Shown: piece after piece, positions 1 through 10,882 of the stretch
How positions within the stretch are numbered: position 1 is the first letter of the stretch
Layout: every line of letters begins with the position of its first letter
Assembly: GCA_030141605.1 (NCBI GenBank)
Contig: JAQGDQ010000916.1
Span: 32,053-80,700 of the forward strand
DNA length: 48,648 nt
Origin: Tubiluchus corallicola
Taxonomy: Eukaryota > Priapulida > Priapulimorpha > Priapulimorphida > Tubiluchidae
Direction: 5' to 3'
Translations under genes and position numbers: made by a program
Notes under the pieces: model-generated
What the model was told of the DNA's origin: nothing
Database searches by the model: none
Seen by the model: only the letters and a program-made list of their open reading frames with translations

Positions 1-430
1 ATTTTAATAGAGTCAATCAGTAACTGTCCTCCTTGCGATTTCTTCAATGGCGGCTCGTAGCTAAATTTACTGGGGTTGCTGTTACAGAAAATTTTTAGCT
101 ATTGTTCTTATACTGTGTAAAACGAAACAAATATATGTAATTTTGATGTTGTAATTTTAAACAAACAAACGTTTAAACATAAACTTGATAAAATCATAAA
201 CAAACAATGTTGTTCTCTGCTTACTAGTAGCCTAAATTGTCGCAGTTCAAGCTTGATCCGTTCACGGTAAGCACGTGAGAATTGACAACAAACTGTGTGA
301 GCGACAGTACTTTCTCTACCTGGGCTCGGACATGTGCGCATGGCCGCATGCACACAAGAGCCAAACACCGCATTGCTGGAGCTGTGAAGCAAACAGTACT
401 ACCTTCACATGCTCTGGTTCTGTACAAGTA

Positions 431-785
431 CAGTCGACCCTCGTTAAACCGGACTAATGGGGAGGGGGGGTCCGGTTTAGCCGATTGTCCAGTTTATCCG
501 ATATGCCTATATATGGTCTATATTATACAGGAATAATCACCTTAATAAGGCCTATATACATTGCACTATATACTATACTGTATATTACTTTAAAATAGTT
601 AACCTGTGAGGATAAAGAAATTATTGTACAGTTTAAATAAAAAAATGGCCCGTCAATGGCTTGTGGTCAGTGTTGTGTTTAGCGCTCCGGCTCGATCGGA
701 AATCGGTCAGGTTCCTTTACCACGGATGACGTCCGTCGTATCCGATATCCGGGCTAACGGGGTCCGGATTAACGAGGGTCGACTG
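431..785. mobile_element. Tc1/pogo-type MITE, copy 1
   Basis: Terminal inverted repeats CAGTCGACCCTCGTTAA at the left and the reverse complement (TTAACGAGGGTCGACTG) at the right, flanked by TA on both sides. The interior has no transposase frame. A second copy in opposite orientation lies at 20392-20726. Confidence 0.85.
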
Positions 786-917
786 TATAAAGAAAGAACT
801 AGAAGAAAAATGACTTATTATATTGAATTTTATCGATAATATCGAGTGAAAATAGGGGGTGCTGCAGTTCCACAGTACTTATACACGAGCTGCCAGTGCA
901 TGTACATCTGTGTAAAT

Positions 918-1399
918 CAGGGGTGTGCAAACTGCGGCCCGCAGAGAGAATTTGTGCGGCCCGTGAAGAGATTTGTCAACCTAATGAAAGTGCGGCCCGG
1001 TTGATTAATTGAGTATATCCAGCTGAAGTGCGTGCCACGATCCGAAAGATAGTGCGGGCAGTTTTTTCCACTAGATCCGATGCCATTAACCCTTACAAGA
1101 CGGTTGTAGCTTAATGTCACTGTACTACACAGACTGTGTGATACACATTACTAATATGCATTGTAATGAAATTACCACTATCTGTCCTGAAAGTAGAAAT
1201 ATATGGTTTGCAATATAAATTTTAATAACTTCTAAAATAGTTTCTTGAGTGTAGTAGTAATGATGTACGCAGGTCGAATGCAAAAAAATCGTTATTAGGC
1301 CTTTCTGTACTTGACTCCTTGATCAAACTGCCTGTGGCCCGCAGGAATTGCGGGAATGTTTAATGTGGCCTGGCTAGTCAGATAATTTGCACACCCCTG
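918..1399. mobile_element. hAT-type MITE, family A copy 1
   Basis: Ends CAGGGGTGTGCAAACTGC and TTTGCACACCCCTG are inverted repeats. The flanking 8-mers are gtgtaaat and atgtaaat, an 8-bp target duplication with one change. No transposase. Other copies are at 4177-4714 and 10126-10576. Confidence 0.87.
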
Positions 1400-1738
1400 A
1401 TGTAAATATAGACACTTGTTTTGGTAGAAATACGGGAGTTAAACAAGGTTGGCATTGTAAAGGAACTCATTTTAACAAGGTTTGATTGAATGTTTGATTG
1501 AATGTCTACCAATCATGCAAACTGCGGAGTCCCTGATTTACTTATTAAGAAATGCTTTCTTTGCACAGAGCTGTATGTTGAAGTGCCAGATGGCTTGTTG
1601 TTAGCAAAATGCACTGTTTGAGCGTGCGCCGCACATTATGATTTCCACTTTGTGTGTGCAGTGGTGTGAACGATGCACTATTTCACATAGGGAAAAAATA
1701 CACTGTTTTACTTAACACCGGTAGTCTGTAGTGAACGA

Positions 1739-1888
1739 ATTTACAGAGCTGTTCACTTGTTTTACAGAGCTGCTCACTTGTTTTACAGAGCTGTTCACTT
1801 GTTTTACAGAGCTGTTCACTTGTTTTACAGAGCTGTTCACTTGTTTTACACAGCTGTTCACTTGTTTTACAGAGTCGTTCACTTGTTT
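1739..1888. repeat. 21-bp minisatellite, about 7 copies
   Basis: Unit cagagctgttcacttgttt plus ta, nearly perfect. Because 21 is divisible by three it gives an open frame of FTELFTC-type repeats, but nothing supports coding. Confidence 0.9.
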
Positions 1889-2182
1889 ATTTTTCAGATG
1901 GGATCACTGCAGTGCAACTGTCAGCCGCCCGAATGTAAAACCATCCATTGCTGCTGTTGCACGATAGAATGCGACAGGTGACGATGGTACGTTACCGTCG
2001 CCGTTACGATGGCAACTGTAGTAGTAGAATAACTGTTCGTTTAAATACGATTACTGTAAAAATTTAAAATTTTCGTTTTTTATCATTCATCGTTATAATA
2101 TTCAATGCCATGCTGTATTCAATTGAGAGTAATAATATTTTTGTTATTTGGTACATTTCCGTCCATGTACAGATCTTGTTGA

Positions 2183-2534
2183 CAGGGCCTATTTCAGCCT
2201 AGGCGAGGCCCGGGGAAGTGGGGCGTGTGAGGCCACCCTCGAGGTTCAGAAAATTTTTGAACTGCTAGAACGCCGGAGAAGCATTTTCGAAGAGAAAATA
2301 TGGAGTTATACAGTTGTTAAAGGAAAGACCAATTGAAAGAAAAACTGCTTTATTCTCTAGACCAGTCCTTAGTACTTGTCAATACTGGCAAACGGCGCGC
2401 GTGCGGCAAGAGAGAGAGAGAGAGGAGGCAGTATGTTCGCATAAAGCAAAAAAATGTTACCTTGGCGCGTAGCCCCCCTGGAGGGTGAGGCCCCGGGGAA
2501 GTATCCCCACTTCCCCCCCTTGAAATAGGCCCTG
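2183..2534. mobile_element. hAT-like MITE, family B
   Basis: Inverted ends CAGGGCCTATTTCA and TGAAATAGGCCCTG, flanked by cttgttga and gttgttga (7 of 8 identical). Subterminal CCCCGGGGAAGT-like and CCCCACTTCCCC blocks extend the inverted symmetry. Confidence 0.75.
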
Positions 2535-2638
2535 GTTGTTGAATATCATGTACATCTTAAACAAAGTATTTTGTACCATTTGCGGGTTTTTTGTAATGTA
2601 ACATAAACGATGCAAATTTTTGCAAGTATTTCTCCGTT

Positions 2639-3432
2639 CTTACACAGTTATGTACAAGTTAGTTCAAGTGTGTTTTTTGATATAGGAAAGATTGTCTTAG
2701 GTTGTAACTAGGAATTGCGTCTCTTGCTGAGCTAGAGTAGAAAAAGCTTAGCCTTAGTGACCCACCATATTGAACTTACATGGTTAGGTAACAAGTTAGT
2801 TCAAGTGTTTTTTGATGTAAGAAAGATTGTTTTAGGTTGTAACTAGGAATTGCGTCTGTTGCTGAGCTAGAGTAGAAAAAGCTTAGCCTTAGTGACCCAC
2901 CATATTGAACTTACACAGTTATGTACAAGTTAGTTCAAGTGTTTTTTGATGTAAGAAAGATTGTTTTAGGTTGTAACTAGGAATTGCGTCTTTGCTGAGC
3001 TAAGTAGAAAAGCTTATTAGTGACCATATTGAACTTACACAGTTATGTACAAGTTAGTTCAAGTGTGTTTTTTGATATAAGAAAGATTATTTTAGGTTGT
3101 AACTAGGAATTGCGTCTCTTGCTGAGCTAGAGTAGAAAAAGCTTAGCCTTAGTGACCCACCATATTGAACTTACACGGTTATGTACAAGTTAGTTCAAGT
3201 GTGTTTTTTGATGTAAGAAAGATTGTTTTAGGTTGTAACTAGGAATTGCGTCTGTTGCTGAGCTAGAGTAGAAAAAGCTTAGCCTTAGTGACCCACCATA
3301 TTGAACTTACACAGTTATGTACAAGTTAGTTCAAGTGTTTTTTGATGTAAGAAAGATTGTTTTAGGTTGTAACTAGGAATTGCGTCTGTTGCTGAGCTAG
3401 AGTAGAAAAAGCTTAGCCTTAGTGACCCACCG
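2639..3432. repeat. About 124-136-bp minisatellite, 6 copies
   Basis: Each unit contains gttagttcaagtg, ttttaggttgtaactaggaa and cttagccttagtgaccc. Copies start near 2640, 2775, 2911, 3035, 3171 and 3306. The third is shortened by small deletions. Confidence 0.9.
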
Positions 3433-4176
3433 TATATTTTATCAGTTTACATAATTGTAAATAGTGAAGTGCGCTTGAGCTTGAACCGCGGCAACAGTGC
3501 ACCGTGTTTTGTGGAATTCAGCAACAAAATGGCAGCTCCCTAATAGTTCTGTCACCACTAACATTTTTGTTTGTTTGTTTGTGGAATGTAGCATAGTTTC
3601 ATATCAATCAAGATATGTAGTTTGCAAGTTAAATTGTTAACTATATAATGTTATATCATATATCTTTTGGCTATTAACTACTGAATTGTATTTCGATGTT
3701 GTTTCTAAATTTTTGTAAATCTCGTTGTTTTAGATGCCTCGACAATGAACGGTTTGTTCGAAAGCGATTGGTAATAAATTCCATTTTGACGTGATTGTAA
3801 ATAATTGTACCTAAAACCTGAACGCAAAACGCCACTCTTATACAAATACCACAATTTAAGTTTTTTTTTATTTTCAATATTTTGTAGTGAAGTCAGTCTC
3901 TTTTATCCCATTATAAGTCTTTTGGATATTGTAAGTACGATGTCTTGCCGCATTTCACACAACTTCTCCTTGTACACTCAAACATTTTTCTAAACTTATC
4001 ATGTTATTTATTATTAGTATAACAAAAAGTCATTAGATATTCTGTAAGTTAATAATAAAAGAGTCAAAATAAGTATTATTATAAATGATTGTAAATATGC
4101 GTGTAAATGAAAATAAACTTTGGTATCACAATTATTAATACAGTTACGTAAAGTTTTAGTATATATGTATATATAT
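3433..4176. other. Intergenic, no gene seen
   Basis: AT-rich sequence with short unsupported frames only. No repeat structure or splice-compatible coding exon was recognised. Confidence 0.6.
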
Positions 4177-4714
4177 CAGGGGTGTGCAAACTGCGGCCCT
4201 CACGACTCATAGCACTGCAATGCATTGTTAATTCGTAATTGTGTAACTTGTGTTCTGTTGTATTGTGCTAAATAAATAAATAAATAAGTCAAAATCTAAG
4301 TCTGACAGTCTAGAAAAATTTCTGACTTTTTTCTAACTCTATGCAAAAAGAAGAATCGTTGTTATGCTGTTGGTATATGTCATGGTAAACGAAGGTGTCA
4401 TAAAGCGTAAGCGAGTCAAGACAGATTAATGTCACTGTACTACACAGACTGCGTGATACACATTACTAATATGCATTGTAATGAAATTACCACTATCTGT
4501 CCTGAAAGTAGAAATATATGGGTGGTAATATAAATTTTAATAACTTCTAAAATAGTTTCTTGAGTGCAGTAGTAATGATGTACGCAGGTCGGATGCAAAA
4601 AAATCATTATTAGGCCTTTCTGTACTTGGCTCCTTGATCAAACTGCCTGTGGCCCGCAGGAATTGCAGGAAAGTTTCATGTGGCCCAGCTAGTCAGATAA
4701 TTTGCACACCCCTG
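4177..4714. mobile_element. hAT-type MITE, family A copy 2 (rearranged interior)
   Basis: Same termini as 918-1399, flanked by atatatat on both sides. The left interior differs from the other copies and contains an AAATAAATAAATAAATAA tract, while the right 300 bases match, so this copy carries an insertion or recombination. Confidence 0.85.
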
Positions 4715-5336
4715 ATATATATATATAACCAAAACCGTCCACAAGTCGGCACAGTTAAAAAACTACGTTTTCAAGTAGAATGCACCAAAAATTTAATCAA
4801 ATGCCAATTTGTTTTGTTTTATAAAAACAAATGCTAGATATATTGGACTTTTATATTCTAACATCAAATTATCAAGAAAATGTTCAAAAAAATACTAAAA
4901 ATTCAATTTTGTAAAGTCCGTAGCAACCAATGTTTGTGCAGTTGCTAAGTGTTTTGTAGAAATACGGATAAAAAACGATGGCTGACTTTAACAGTGATTT
5001 TCTCAAGATTATGTTTTTCAGTGTGCAGCCTGCACCTCAACTTCAACGTGGATTATCTCAGCTTAGAAATAACATAGAGAGATGAACTTGGTATCAAAAT
5101 GATCCTCATGAAATAGAGATTCAGGATATGTGAATAACTAGAAAAGCTTAATTGCCGACTTATGGACAATTTTGCCATGCATGCAAGCATACATATTAAC
5201 ACATGAAGCTTTAACTAACAATTGCAAAAATATAATTACTAATATAAATAGAAAGTAATCTCTGAAAGTTTTAGCACCATTATGTAGTATTTCAAAATAA
5301 TCTGCTGGTGCATAATGCAGAAGAAAGAGTAATTAA

Positions 5337-5610
5337 TAGTGACTGTTATTCATAAGAATCTTCCACGTTAAGGCAAGCAGTCATCAGCAATTGCAACACC
5401 CCATCGGGTTTTCCTGCTTAACCGGACCCTCCACATGGTGCCGCCGCAGTCCCGATGATAGCTGGCACTGATAACCAGCCAACTAACATTCGGTCGCCAT
5501 GTGGAGCGTCCGGTTAAGCCCAGAAACCTGGTGAAGCATGGTAAGTGCCGACGGTCGCTAGTCTTAACGCAGAAGAGTCTTATGAATAATAGTCCCTGTG
5601 AATTTGCCGC
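5337..5610. mobile_element. Foldback element or MITE
   Basis: Outer arms contain gttattcataagaatctt and its near-inverse around gagtcttatgaataatag. Inner arms cttaaccggaccctccacat and atgtggagcgtccggttaag are also inverted. The whole could fold into one long hairpin. It lies just past the 3' end of the CUB gene. Confidence 0.55.
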
Positions 5611-5790
5611 CATTTCACAAGTTTCAGTTAGAAACAGACATTTCGCTGGTTAACCACATGGTGTATGACCCTATGCCTCCCGCAAGATATCACCCGTCGT
5701 CATCACACCTGTGATCTTGGCACCATCTATTGCTAGGAAGTGTAAATCATCACAAGACATTTAGTGGACGCAACATAATCAGTCGGCGTG

Positions 5791-6744
5791 TTATAAATGA
5801 TTTAGAGCATGCTTGGGTGTACTAGCAGCAAATTTCTTGCGATCGCAACAAGATGGCGCCGATGTCGGTTGGTCGCTCACCGAAGGGCTGTTCTCGCCGT
5901 TCCCGTCCGCCACGATGCAACTGGGCGGGGTCGTGTCCTGCCAAAACGTCGTACCTTCGGCGTGGAGCAGATCCAAGTCGATGGACAGGCGCAGTTTCGG
6001 TCGGGAGAGATTATGCGGGCGGCAGGAGCAGAAGCAGGGCGCGGCACCTCCCTGCTTATCTGCCCTTGTTGATTTAGATGATGCTTGTTCAACACCGTCT
6101 TGTGGATTTGGCAAAAAGGACGCCTGGTCACTGTAGCGAGTGTGACGAGCGGTCCTCGGTGAAGGATGGACAACGGCTATGTTGCCGTGGCTAGTCAACG
6201 TTTCGAGCGGGCACTCCTTTGTCCGAGGAGTACTGGAGGCAAACACATCCGAATCCACTGCTTGATCCGGTTCCATATCATTGGCGGACGGCTTTCTGTT
6301 CTGTTCCACATTAAATGGTGGAATGTGCGCTTTGGGTTTCATGTGTTGTTGCTTAGCAACATCGGTCATTATACCGACATGGCGAACTTTTTTCCTCACC
6401 CGTCGATACTTTTTCCGGGCAGGGGCGGGAAACTTGGACGACGCCCGCTGGAGTGCCTCGACTCGCTGGTGGACTAACCCGTGGTTCATGCGGAGATGGT
6501 CACCGCGATCCCGGGTGGCGAGCACGCTGTCGCTGACCACGCCCGATATCTGCGATGGCGGAGGATGCTTGGCTTCGAGTTTCTTAAATTCGGACTTGGA
6601 GCCGCCGGACAATCCGTGCTCCAGGGAGAGGTAGCTGGCGATACGAGATCTGATAATACTGAACGCAGAGCGCGAAGAGTAATCGACGGTTAGCGTGTGA
6701 AGAGACGGAGCGCACGATCTACCACTCACCGACTTCCGACTGTT
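5791..6744 (-). CDS. Terminal exon: 317-residue basic, Ser/Pro-rich cytoplasmic tail (CUB gene)
   Basis: This is the longest convincing open frame on the minus strand. It starts after the acceptor TATTTACAG (frame NSRKSVSGRSCAPSL) and ends at a stop at 5791. Its GC content is clearly higher than the flanks, as expected of coding DNA. The protein is low in hydrophobics, with a strongly basic block ARKKYRRVRKKVRH near residue 115 of the exon, preceded by HQRVEALQRASS. There are many S/T-P sites (SPRT, STPRT, STPK). No known domain is recognised and it is probably largely disordered. No canonical AATAAA was found shortly downstream on the minus strand. Confidence 0.72.
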   Translation of the reverse strand, partial: NSRKSVSGRSCAPSLHTLTVDYSSRSAFSIIRSRIASYLSLEHGLSGGSKSEFKKLEAKHPPPSQISGVVSDSVLATRDRGDHLRMNHGLVHQRVEALQRASSKFPAPARKKYRRVRKKVRHVGIMTDVAKQQHMKPKAHIPPFNVEQNRKPSANDMEPDQAVDSDVFASSTPRTKECPLETLTSHGNIAVVHPSPRTARHTRYSDQASFLPNPQDGVEQASSKSTRADKQGGAAPCFCSCRPHNLSRPKLRLSIDLDLLHAEGTTFWQDTTPPSCIVADGNGENSPSVSDQPTSAPSCCDRKKFAASTPKHALNHL

Positions 6745-6890
6745 CTGTAAATACAATATGTAATATAAATACTATGCATCAGCGTATGTTACACACACAG
6801 ATTAAAGCGTATGCATACATACATTAAAAAACACATCACGGTTGCAACAAATACCCTAATAGCTAATTAATTAAAACAGGAGGCACTGAG

Positions 6891-6959
6891 ATGTCCAGGA
6901 CTTGAACCTAGAACCTTGTGGTATCAGGTTGCATGCTCCACGAATTGAGCTACTGGCCC
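6891..6959 (-). mobile_element. tRNA-derived SINE fragment or tRNA pseudogene
   Basis: On the minus strand an A-box region TAGCTCAATTCGTGGAGCA with a GCTC/GAGC D-stem is followed by a B box GGTTCAAGTCC with a CTAGG/CCTGG T-stem. The acceptor stem pairs at only about five of seven positions and the anticodon arm does not form a normal 5-7-5 stem-loop, so a working tRNA is unlikely. It lies in the last intron of the CUB gene. Confidence 0.6.
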
Positions 6960-7758
6960 AACAGAGTGAGACCGAGTTCTCCATCCTAGCAGCACACAAC
7001 AACCAGCACTCAAAACTACCATATTATATCATATTATAGACTTGAACACATTAAACAGGGGGACTTGGCAAGAATACTGTTGGATCTTGTTTTCAAATTT
7101 GAGAATTTGTTTTTGTTTCTGAAAGATACTGCAAAACCATATATGACTGACACCATTTACATGCATTTTTCAAAACCTCGAGTGCAGCCTTTGAGATTTG
7201 TTTCAAAGAAACCCAACTTCTCATTTTTCAAATAATCAACATCACACTGATTTGTCACACTTATTGTTTCAAATAATCAACATCACACTGATTTGTCACA
7301 CTTATTGTTTCAAACAATCAACAACACTAATTGTCTCAAACAGCTATTCCAAACAATCAACATCATTGTTAGTCTCAAACGGCTATCGTTCCAAACAATT
7401 ATTATCATAATTAACGAATAACAAGTAACCATTGTTACCTACATTGTTGCGTGACATGAGTTGGCTGTTGTTGTTCCTGTCAAGTGAACTGTCTTCAGGC
7501 TGTGGTCCACAAATGTAGAAACTTTCTGGTATCTCCACTGCGAATGCATAATATAGGTCTACTCACAGTCATTTATAATTAATAATCACAATCATAAATT
7601 ATACTCAACAATCATTTAAGTATAGTCAGTCAGTCTTGTACAGTAGAAGCAAGCCTGCATGCAAGAGGATTAGTGCTGCCAGAGAGTATGAGGTATGTGA
7701 TTTTTTGCTGCTTTAGTGTTACACGTATTACATGTAAACAGCGGGCAGTAACAAACAT

Positions 7759-8154
7759 TAGAGGTGAGCATTCTCTACCAGAAAGCGAATTCCAATCGAA
7801 CCGAATTTGTGACTTTCAAATTCGAATCGAACCGAACTTCAGTGTTTCGAATTCGAATTGAGATTGAAAGATTTTCGAACTAGTTTTCGAACCACCAGTA
7901 AAAATTAGTCTTACAAAAATCATGCATGTCACTAGATTTTGTTCTACAATAAAACGACTAGTAATTGGTATAAAATTGTGTGCAGAAATCACAGCTAAAT
8001 TATGCTAATTGCATGATGTTTCAATCGCTTTAGTGATAAAGAACATATGTGATTGAAGTGCTGAATTATTCGAATCTATAGTTTTGGATTCGAATCGAGT
8101 TCGAACTAAAAAAACTCGTTCGAATCGAATTCGAGCGTTCGATGCTCACCCCTA
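7759..8154. mobile_element. hAT-type MITE, family C copy 1
   Basis: Ends TAGAGGTGAGCAT and ATGCTCACCCCTA with a perfect 8-bp duplication acaaacat on both sides. The interior is rich in ttcgaatcgaa-type sequence with internal inverted symmetry. A truncated inverted copy is at about 35377-35729. Confidence 0.87.
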
Positions 8155-8341
8155 ACAAACATAGGTAATTTAAACTACACAATGCTATCAGAGTGGGAAG
8201 CCAAAGTCTTTTCGGAAATCAATAATTTGACTGGTGGCATTTAAATCTATACCGTTGATTTGGTTAAATCAACAGTTGGCCTAGTTGTGATACTGTACCT
8301 ACATGCATTACGTTATGAAGTGTAATGAGTTGTAAAAACAA

Positions 8342-9293
8342 TCGACTAAGCTATGGGCACCATTAGCAACAGGTGAAGAGTGTCTAGACAGGACGGACCT
8401 CAGCAGAAATCGACTAAGCTATGGGCACCGTTAGCAACAGGTGAAGAGTGTCTAGACAGGACGGACCACAGCAGAAATCGACTAAGCTATGGGCACCGTT
8501 AGCAACAGGTGAGGAGTGTCTAGACAGGACGGACCTCAGCAGAAATCGACTAAGCTATGGGCACCGTTAGCAACAGGTGAGGAGTGTCTAGACAGGACGG
8601 ACCTCAGCAGAAATCGACTAAGCTATGGGCACCGTTAGCAACAGGTGAGAGTGTCTAGACAGGACGGGCCACAGCAGAAATCGACTAGGCTATGGGCACC
8701 GTTAGCAACAGGTGAAGAGTGTCTAGACAGGACGGACTTCAGCAGAAATCGACTAAGCTATGGGCACCGTTAGCAACAGGTGAGGAGTGTCTAGACAGGA
8801 CGGACCTCAGCAGAAATCGACTAAGCTATGGGCACCGTTAGCAACAGGTGAGGAGTGTCTAGACAGGACGGACCTCAGCAGAAATCGACTAAGCTATGGG
8901 CACCGTTAGCAACAGGTGAGAGTGTCTAGACAGGACGGGCCACAGCAGAAATCGACTAGGCTATGGGCACCGTTAGCAATAGGTGAAGAGTGTCTAGACA
9001 GGACGGACCACAGCAGAAATCGACTAAGCTATGGGCACCGTTAGCAACAGGTGAAGAGTGTTTAGACAGGACGGACCACAGCAGAAATCGACTAGGCTAT
9101 GGGCACCATTAGCAACAGGTGAGAGTGTCTAGACAGGACGGGCCACAGCAGAAATCGACTAGGCTATGGGCACCGTTAGCAACAGGTGAAGAGTGTCTAG
9201 ACAGGACGGACCACAGCAGAAATCGACTAAGCTATGGGCACCGTTAGCAACAGGTGAGGAGTGTCTAGACAGGACGGGCCACAGCAGAAATCG
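8342..9293. repeat. 68-bp minisatellite, about 14 copies
   Basis: Unit includes cgactaagctatgggcaccg, ttagcaacaggtgaagagtg and tctagacaggacgga. Copies differ by a few substitutions and one-base gaps. Intronic to the CUB gene, ending about 210 bases from exon 9506-9622. Confidence 0.95.
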
Positions 9294-9505
9294 TATTACA
9301 AGTGTTTTTTTATAATGAACTCACATTGACGGGACTTTGAGAAATCATCGTGCAAAACGTGATTTTGTGATCAGCAGAAGTTATTACAGAGGCTTTATCA
9401 TAACCTTGGCAGGTTCATAATAAAATCATCGTACTACTCACAGTTTCATTACAAGCCGAATTGTATCACTGGAATTTGACCGTAGTTATCCGTACTAGTT
9501 ATTAC

Positions 9506-9622
9506 ATTTATACCTCTCGGTGGCGCAAACATCTTGTTTTGGGACTCAATCTCTTCGTAGATGGCTTCGTAAATGTGTCCGGTATTTGACATCTCCAAAG
9601 ACATGTCCTCGCTCGTACAGCG
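9506..9622 (-). CDS. Cytoplasmic exon with YEAI-YEEI motif (CUB gene)
   Basis: The exon encodes RCTSEDMSLEMSNTGHIYEA, then IYEEIESQNKMFAPPRGIN (39 residues, phase 0 at both ends). Two overlapping tyrosine sites, Y-E-A-I and Y-E-E-I, lie three residues apart. The second is the textbook optimal binding sequence for Src-family SH2 domains once phosphorylated. The acceptor is TTGTTTAG before 9622. Two donors are possible: GTATAA after 9514 (phase 1) or GTAATA after 9506 (phase 0). Only the second continues in frame into 6744, so it was chosen. An unseen extra exon could change this. Confidence 0.65.
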
Positions 9623-9799
9623 CTAAACAAAAATCAAAGAATTTACCTTCTGCTCTTGTTAATAACATAAAATCCTGTTTACCAAAAACAAAGCAACAAA
9701 ATTGGCTACGCGACTCATTTTCAAAAAAGAAAAATTCTTTACATAGTTGCATTTGAAGCATAAGAAAATCCTTTACTTACGAAAATTGAAAAAAATTTT

Positions 9800-10740
9800 G
9801 TCTTAAAATTTTGTCCCGCCTATGCACTGTCATACAGAGCTTGTATTAGCAGCAACGCTGTATAAAATTTCAAAATTTAAACCGCCGCGATGACCGTTAC
9901 ACGCAGCCAGTTTGCCGGTAAGTCATTTGAAACAAGTTTAGATAACATTGTGTAAAATTGTGAAAAAAAAATCAGAGCATCCGTAGCTAACTCTTCACTA
10001 ACTAAGCAAAAATATAAATTGCTTTATCTTGTCAATAAGATTAAAAATGCATTTTTTTTGGTGAGCCAGTGATGCATACTGGGACGGTGAGTAACGTGTT
10101 ACTAGCTGGCACGAATATGTTAAATCAGGGGTGTGCAAAGTGCGGCCCGCAAAGAGGTTTGTCAACGTAATGAAAGTGCGGCCCATGTGATCCAGCTGAA
10201 GTCTGCGCCAATGTCGCAAAGATAGTGCGGGTAGTTTTTTCTACTAGATCGGATGCCATTAACCCTTACAAGACGGTTGTAGCTTAATGTCACTGTACTA
10301 CACAGACTGTGTGATACACATTACTAATATGCATTGTAATGAAATTACCACTATCTGTCCTGAAAGTAGAAATATATGGTTTGTAATATAAATTTTAATA
10401 ACTTCTAAAATAGTTTCTTGAGTGTATGATGTATGCAGGTCGGATGCAAAAAAATTTTTAAAAAATTGTTATTAGGCCCTACTGTACTTGGCTCCTTGAT
10501 CAAACTGCCTGTGGCCCGCAGGAATTGCGGGAAACTTTAATGTGGCCTGGCTAGTCAGATAATTTGCACACCCCTGTGTTAAATTATTAAGAATTTTCTT
10601 TTCCAATTACATAAGTCCTTCAAGGAAGTACGCATAGTGCTAAGTAAAGTAGCTTTTTTGTGAGACAAACTTCAAAATTCCCTTTTCCGCTCCTTTAAGA
10701 AAATTAAAATTTGAAAAATTTAACTTTATACGCTCTCTTT
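9800..10740. repeat. Dispersed repeat family D, copy 1 (interrupted by a hAT MITE)
   Basis: Segments such as attgctttatcttgtcaata, gccagtgatgcatactggga and aagaattttcttttcc recur in the same order at about 32850-33620 and 33840-34090. The MITE at 10126-10576 is inserted within it. Confidence 0.55.
10126..10576. mobile_element. hAT-type MITE, family A copy 3
   Basis: Same ends as 918-1399, flanked by a perfect tgttaaat duplication on both sides. Confidence 0.9.
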
Positions 10741-10758
10741 TTTACGGGCAACACTTAC

Positions 10759-10882
10759 AGGAACTGGCATCGGACTTCGGTCCTTCATTGGCTGAATCTC
10801 GCTGTTCAATGCATCCAAGAAGTTTGCATGAGTGACAAAATTTTCCTGCATTGAGCGCTTCTCGACTTGATACTTTATACAC
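10759..10882 (-). CDS. Juxtamembrane cytoplasmic exon (CUB gene)
   Basis: The 124-nt exon enters in phase 2, completing Lys, and encodes CIKYQVEKRSMQENFVTHAN, then FLDALNSEIQPM and KDRSPMPVP. It leaves in phase 0 at CCT/GTAAGT, a strong donor. Lys-Cys-Ile-Lys and Glu-Lys-Arg directly after the membrane helix are typical of a stop-transfer segment. The first 26 coding bases and the acceptor (GTTTCAG) form part of the repeat unit of the 52-bp minisatellite that continues to about 11838. The functional acceptor is therefore the last of roughly nineteen near-identical copies. Confidence 0.75.

Noticed and set aside
1731-1981. FTELFTC repeat protein
   Set aside because: Translation of a 21-bp minisatellite; other frames are equally open.
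5809-6693. Plus-strand frames opposite the CUB-gene terminal exon
   Set aside because: Shadows of the GC-richer minus-strand exon; they overlap one another in several frames and lack splice context.
6891-6959. Functional tRNA gene
   Set aside because: A and B boxes and the D and T stems are good, but the acceptor stem has mismatches and the anticodon arm does not fold normally.
8342-9293. CRISPR-like array
   Set aside because: Whole units repeat without unique spacers, in a eukaryotic intron. The same holds for the other arrays in the window.
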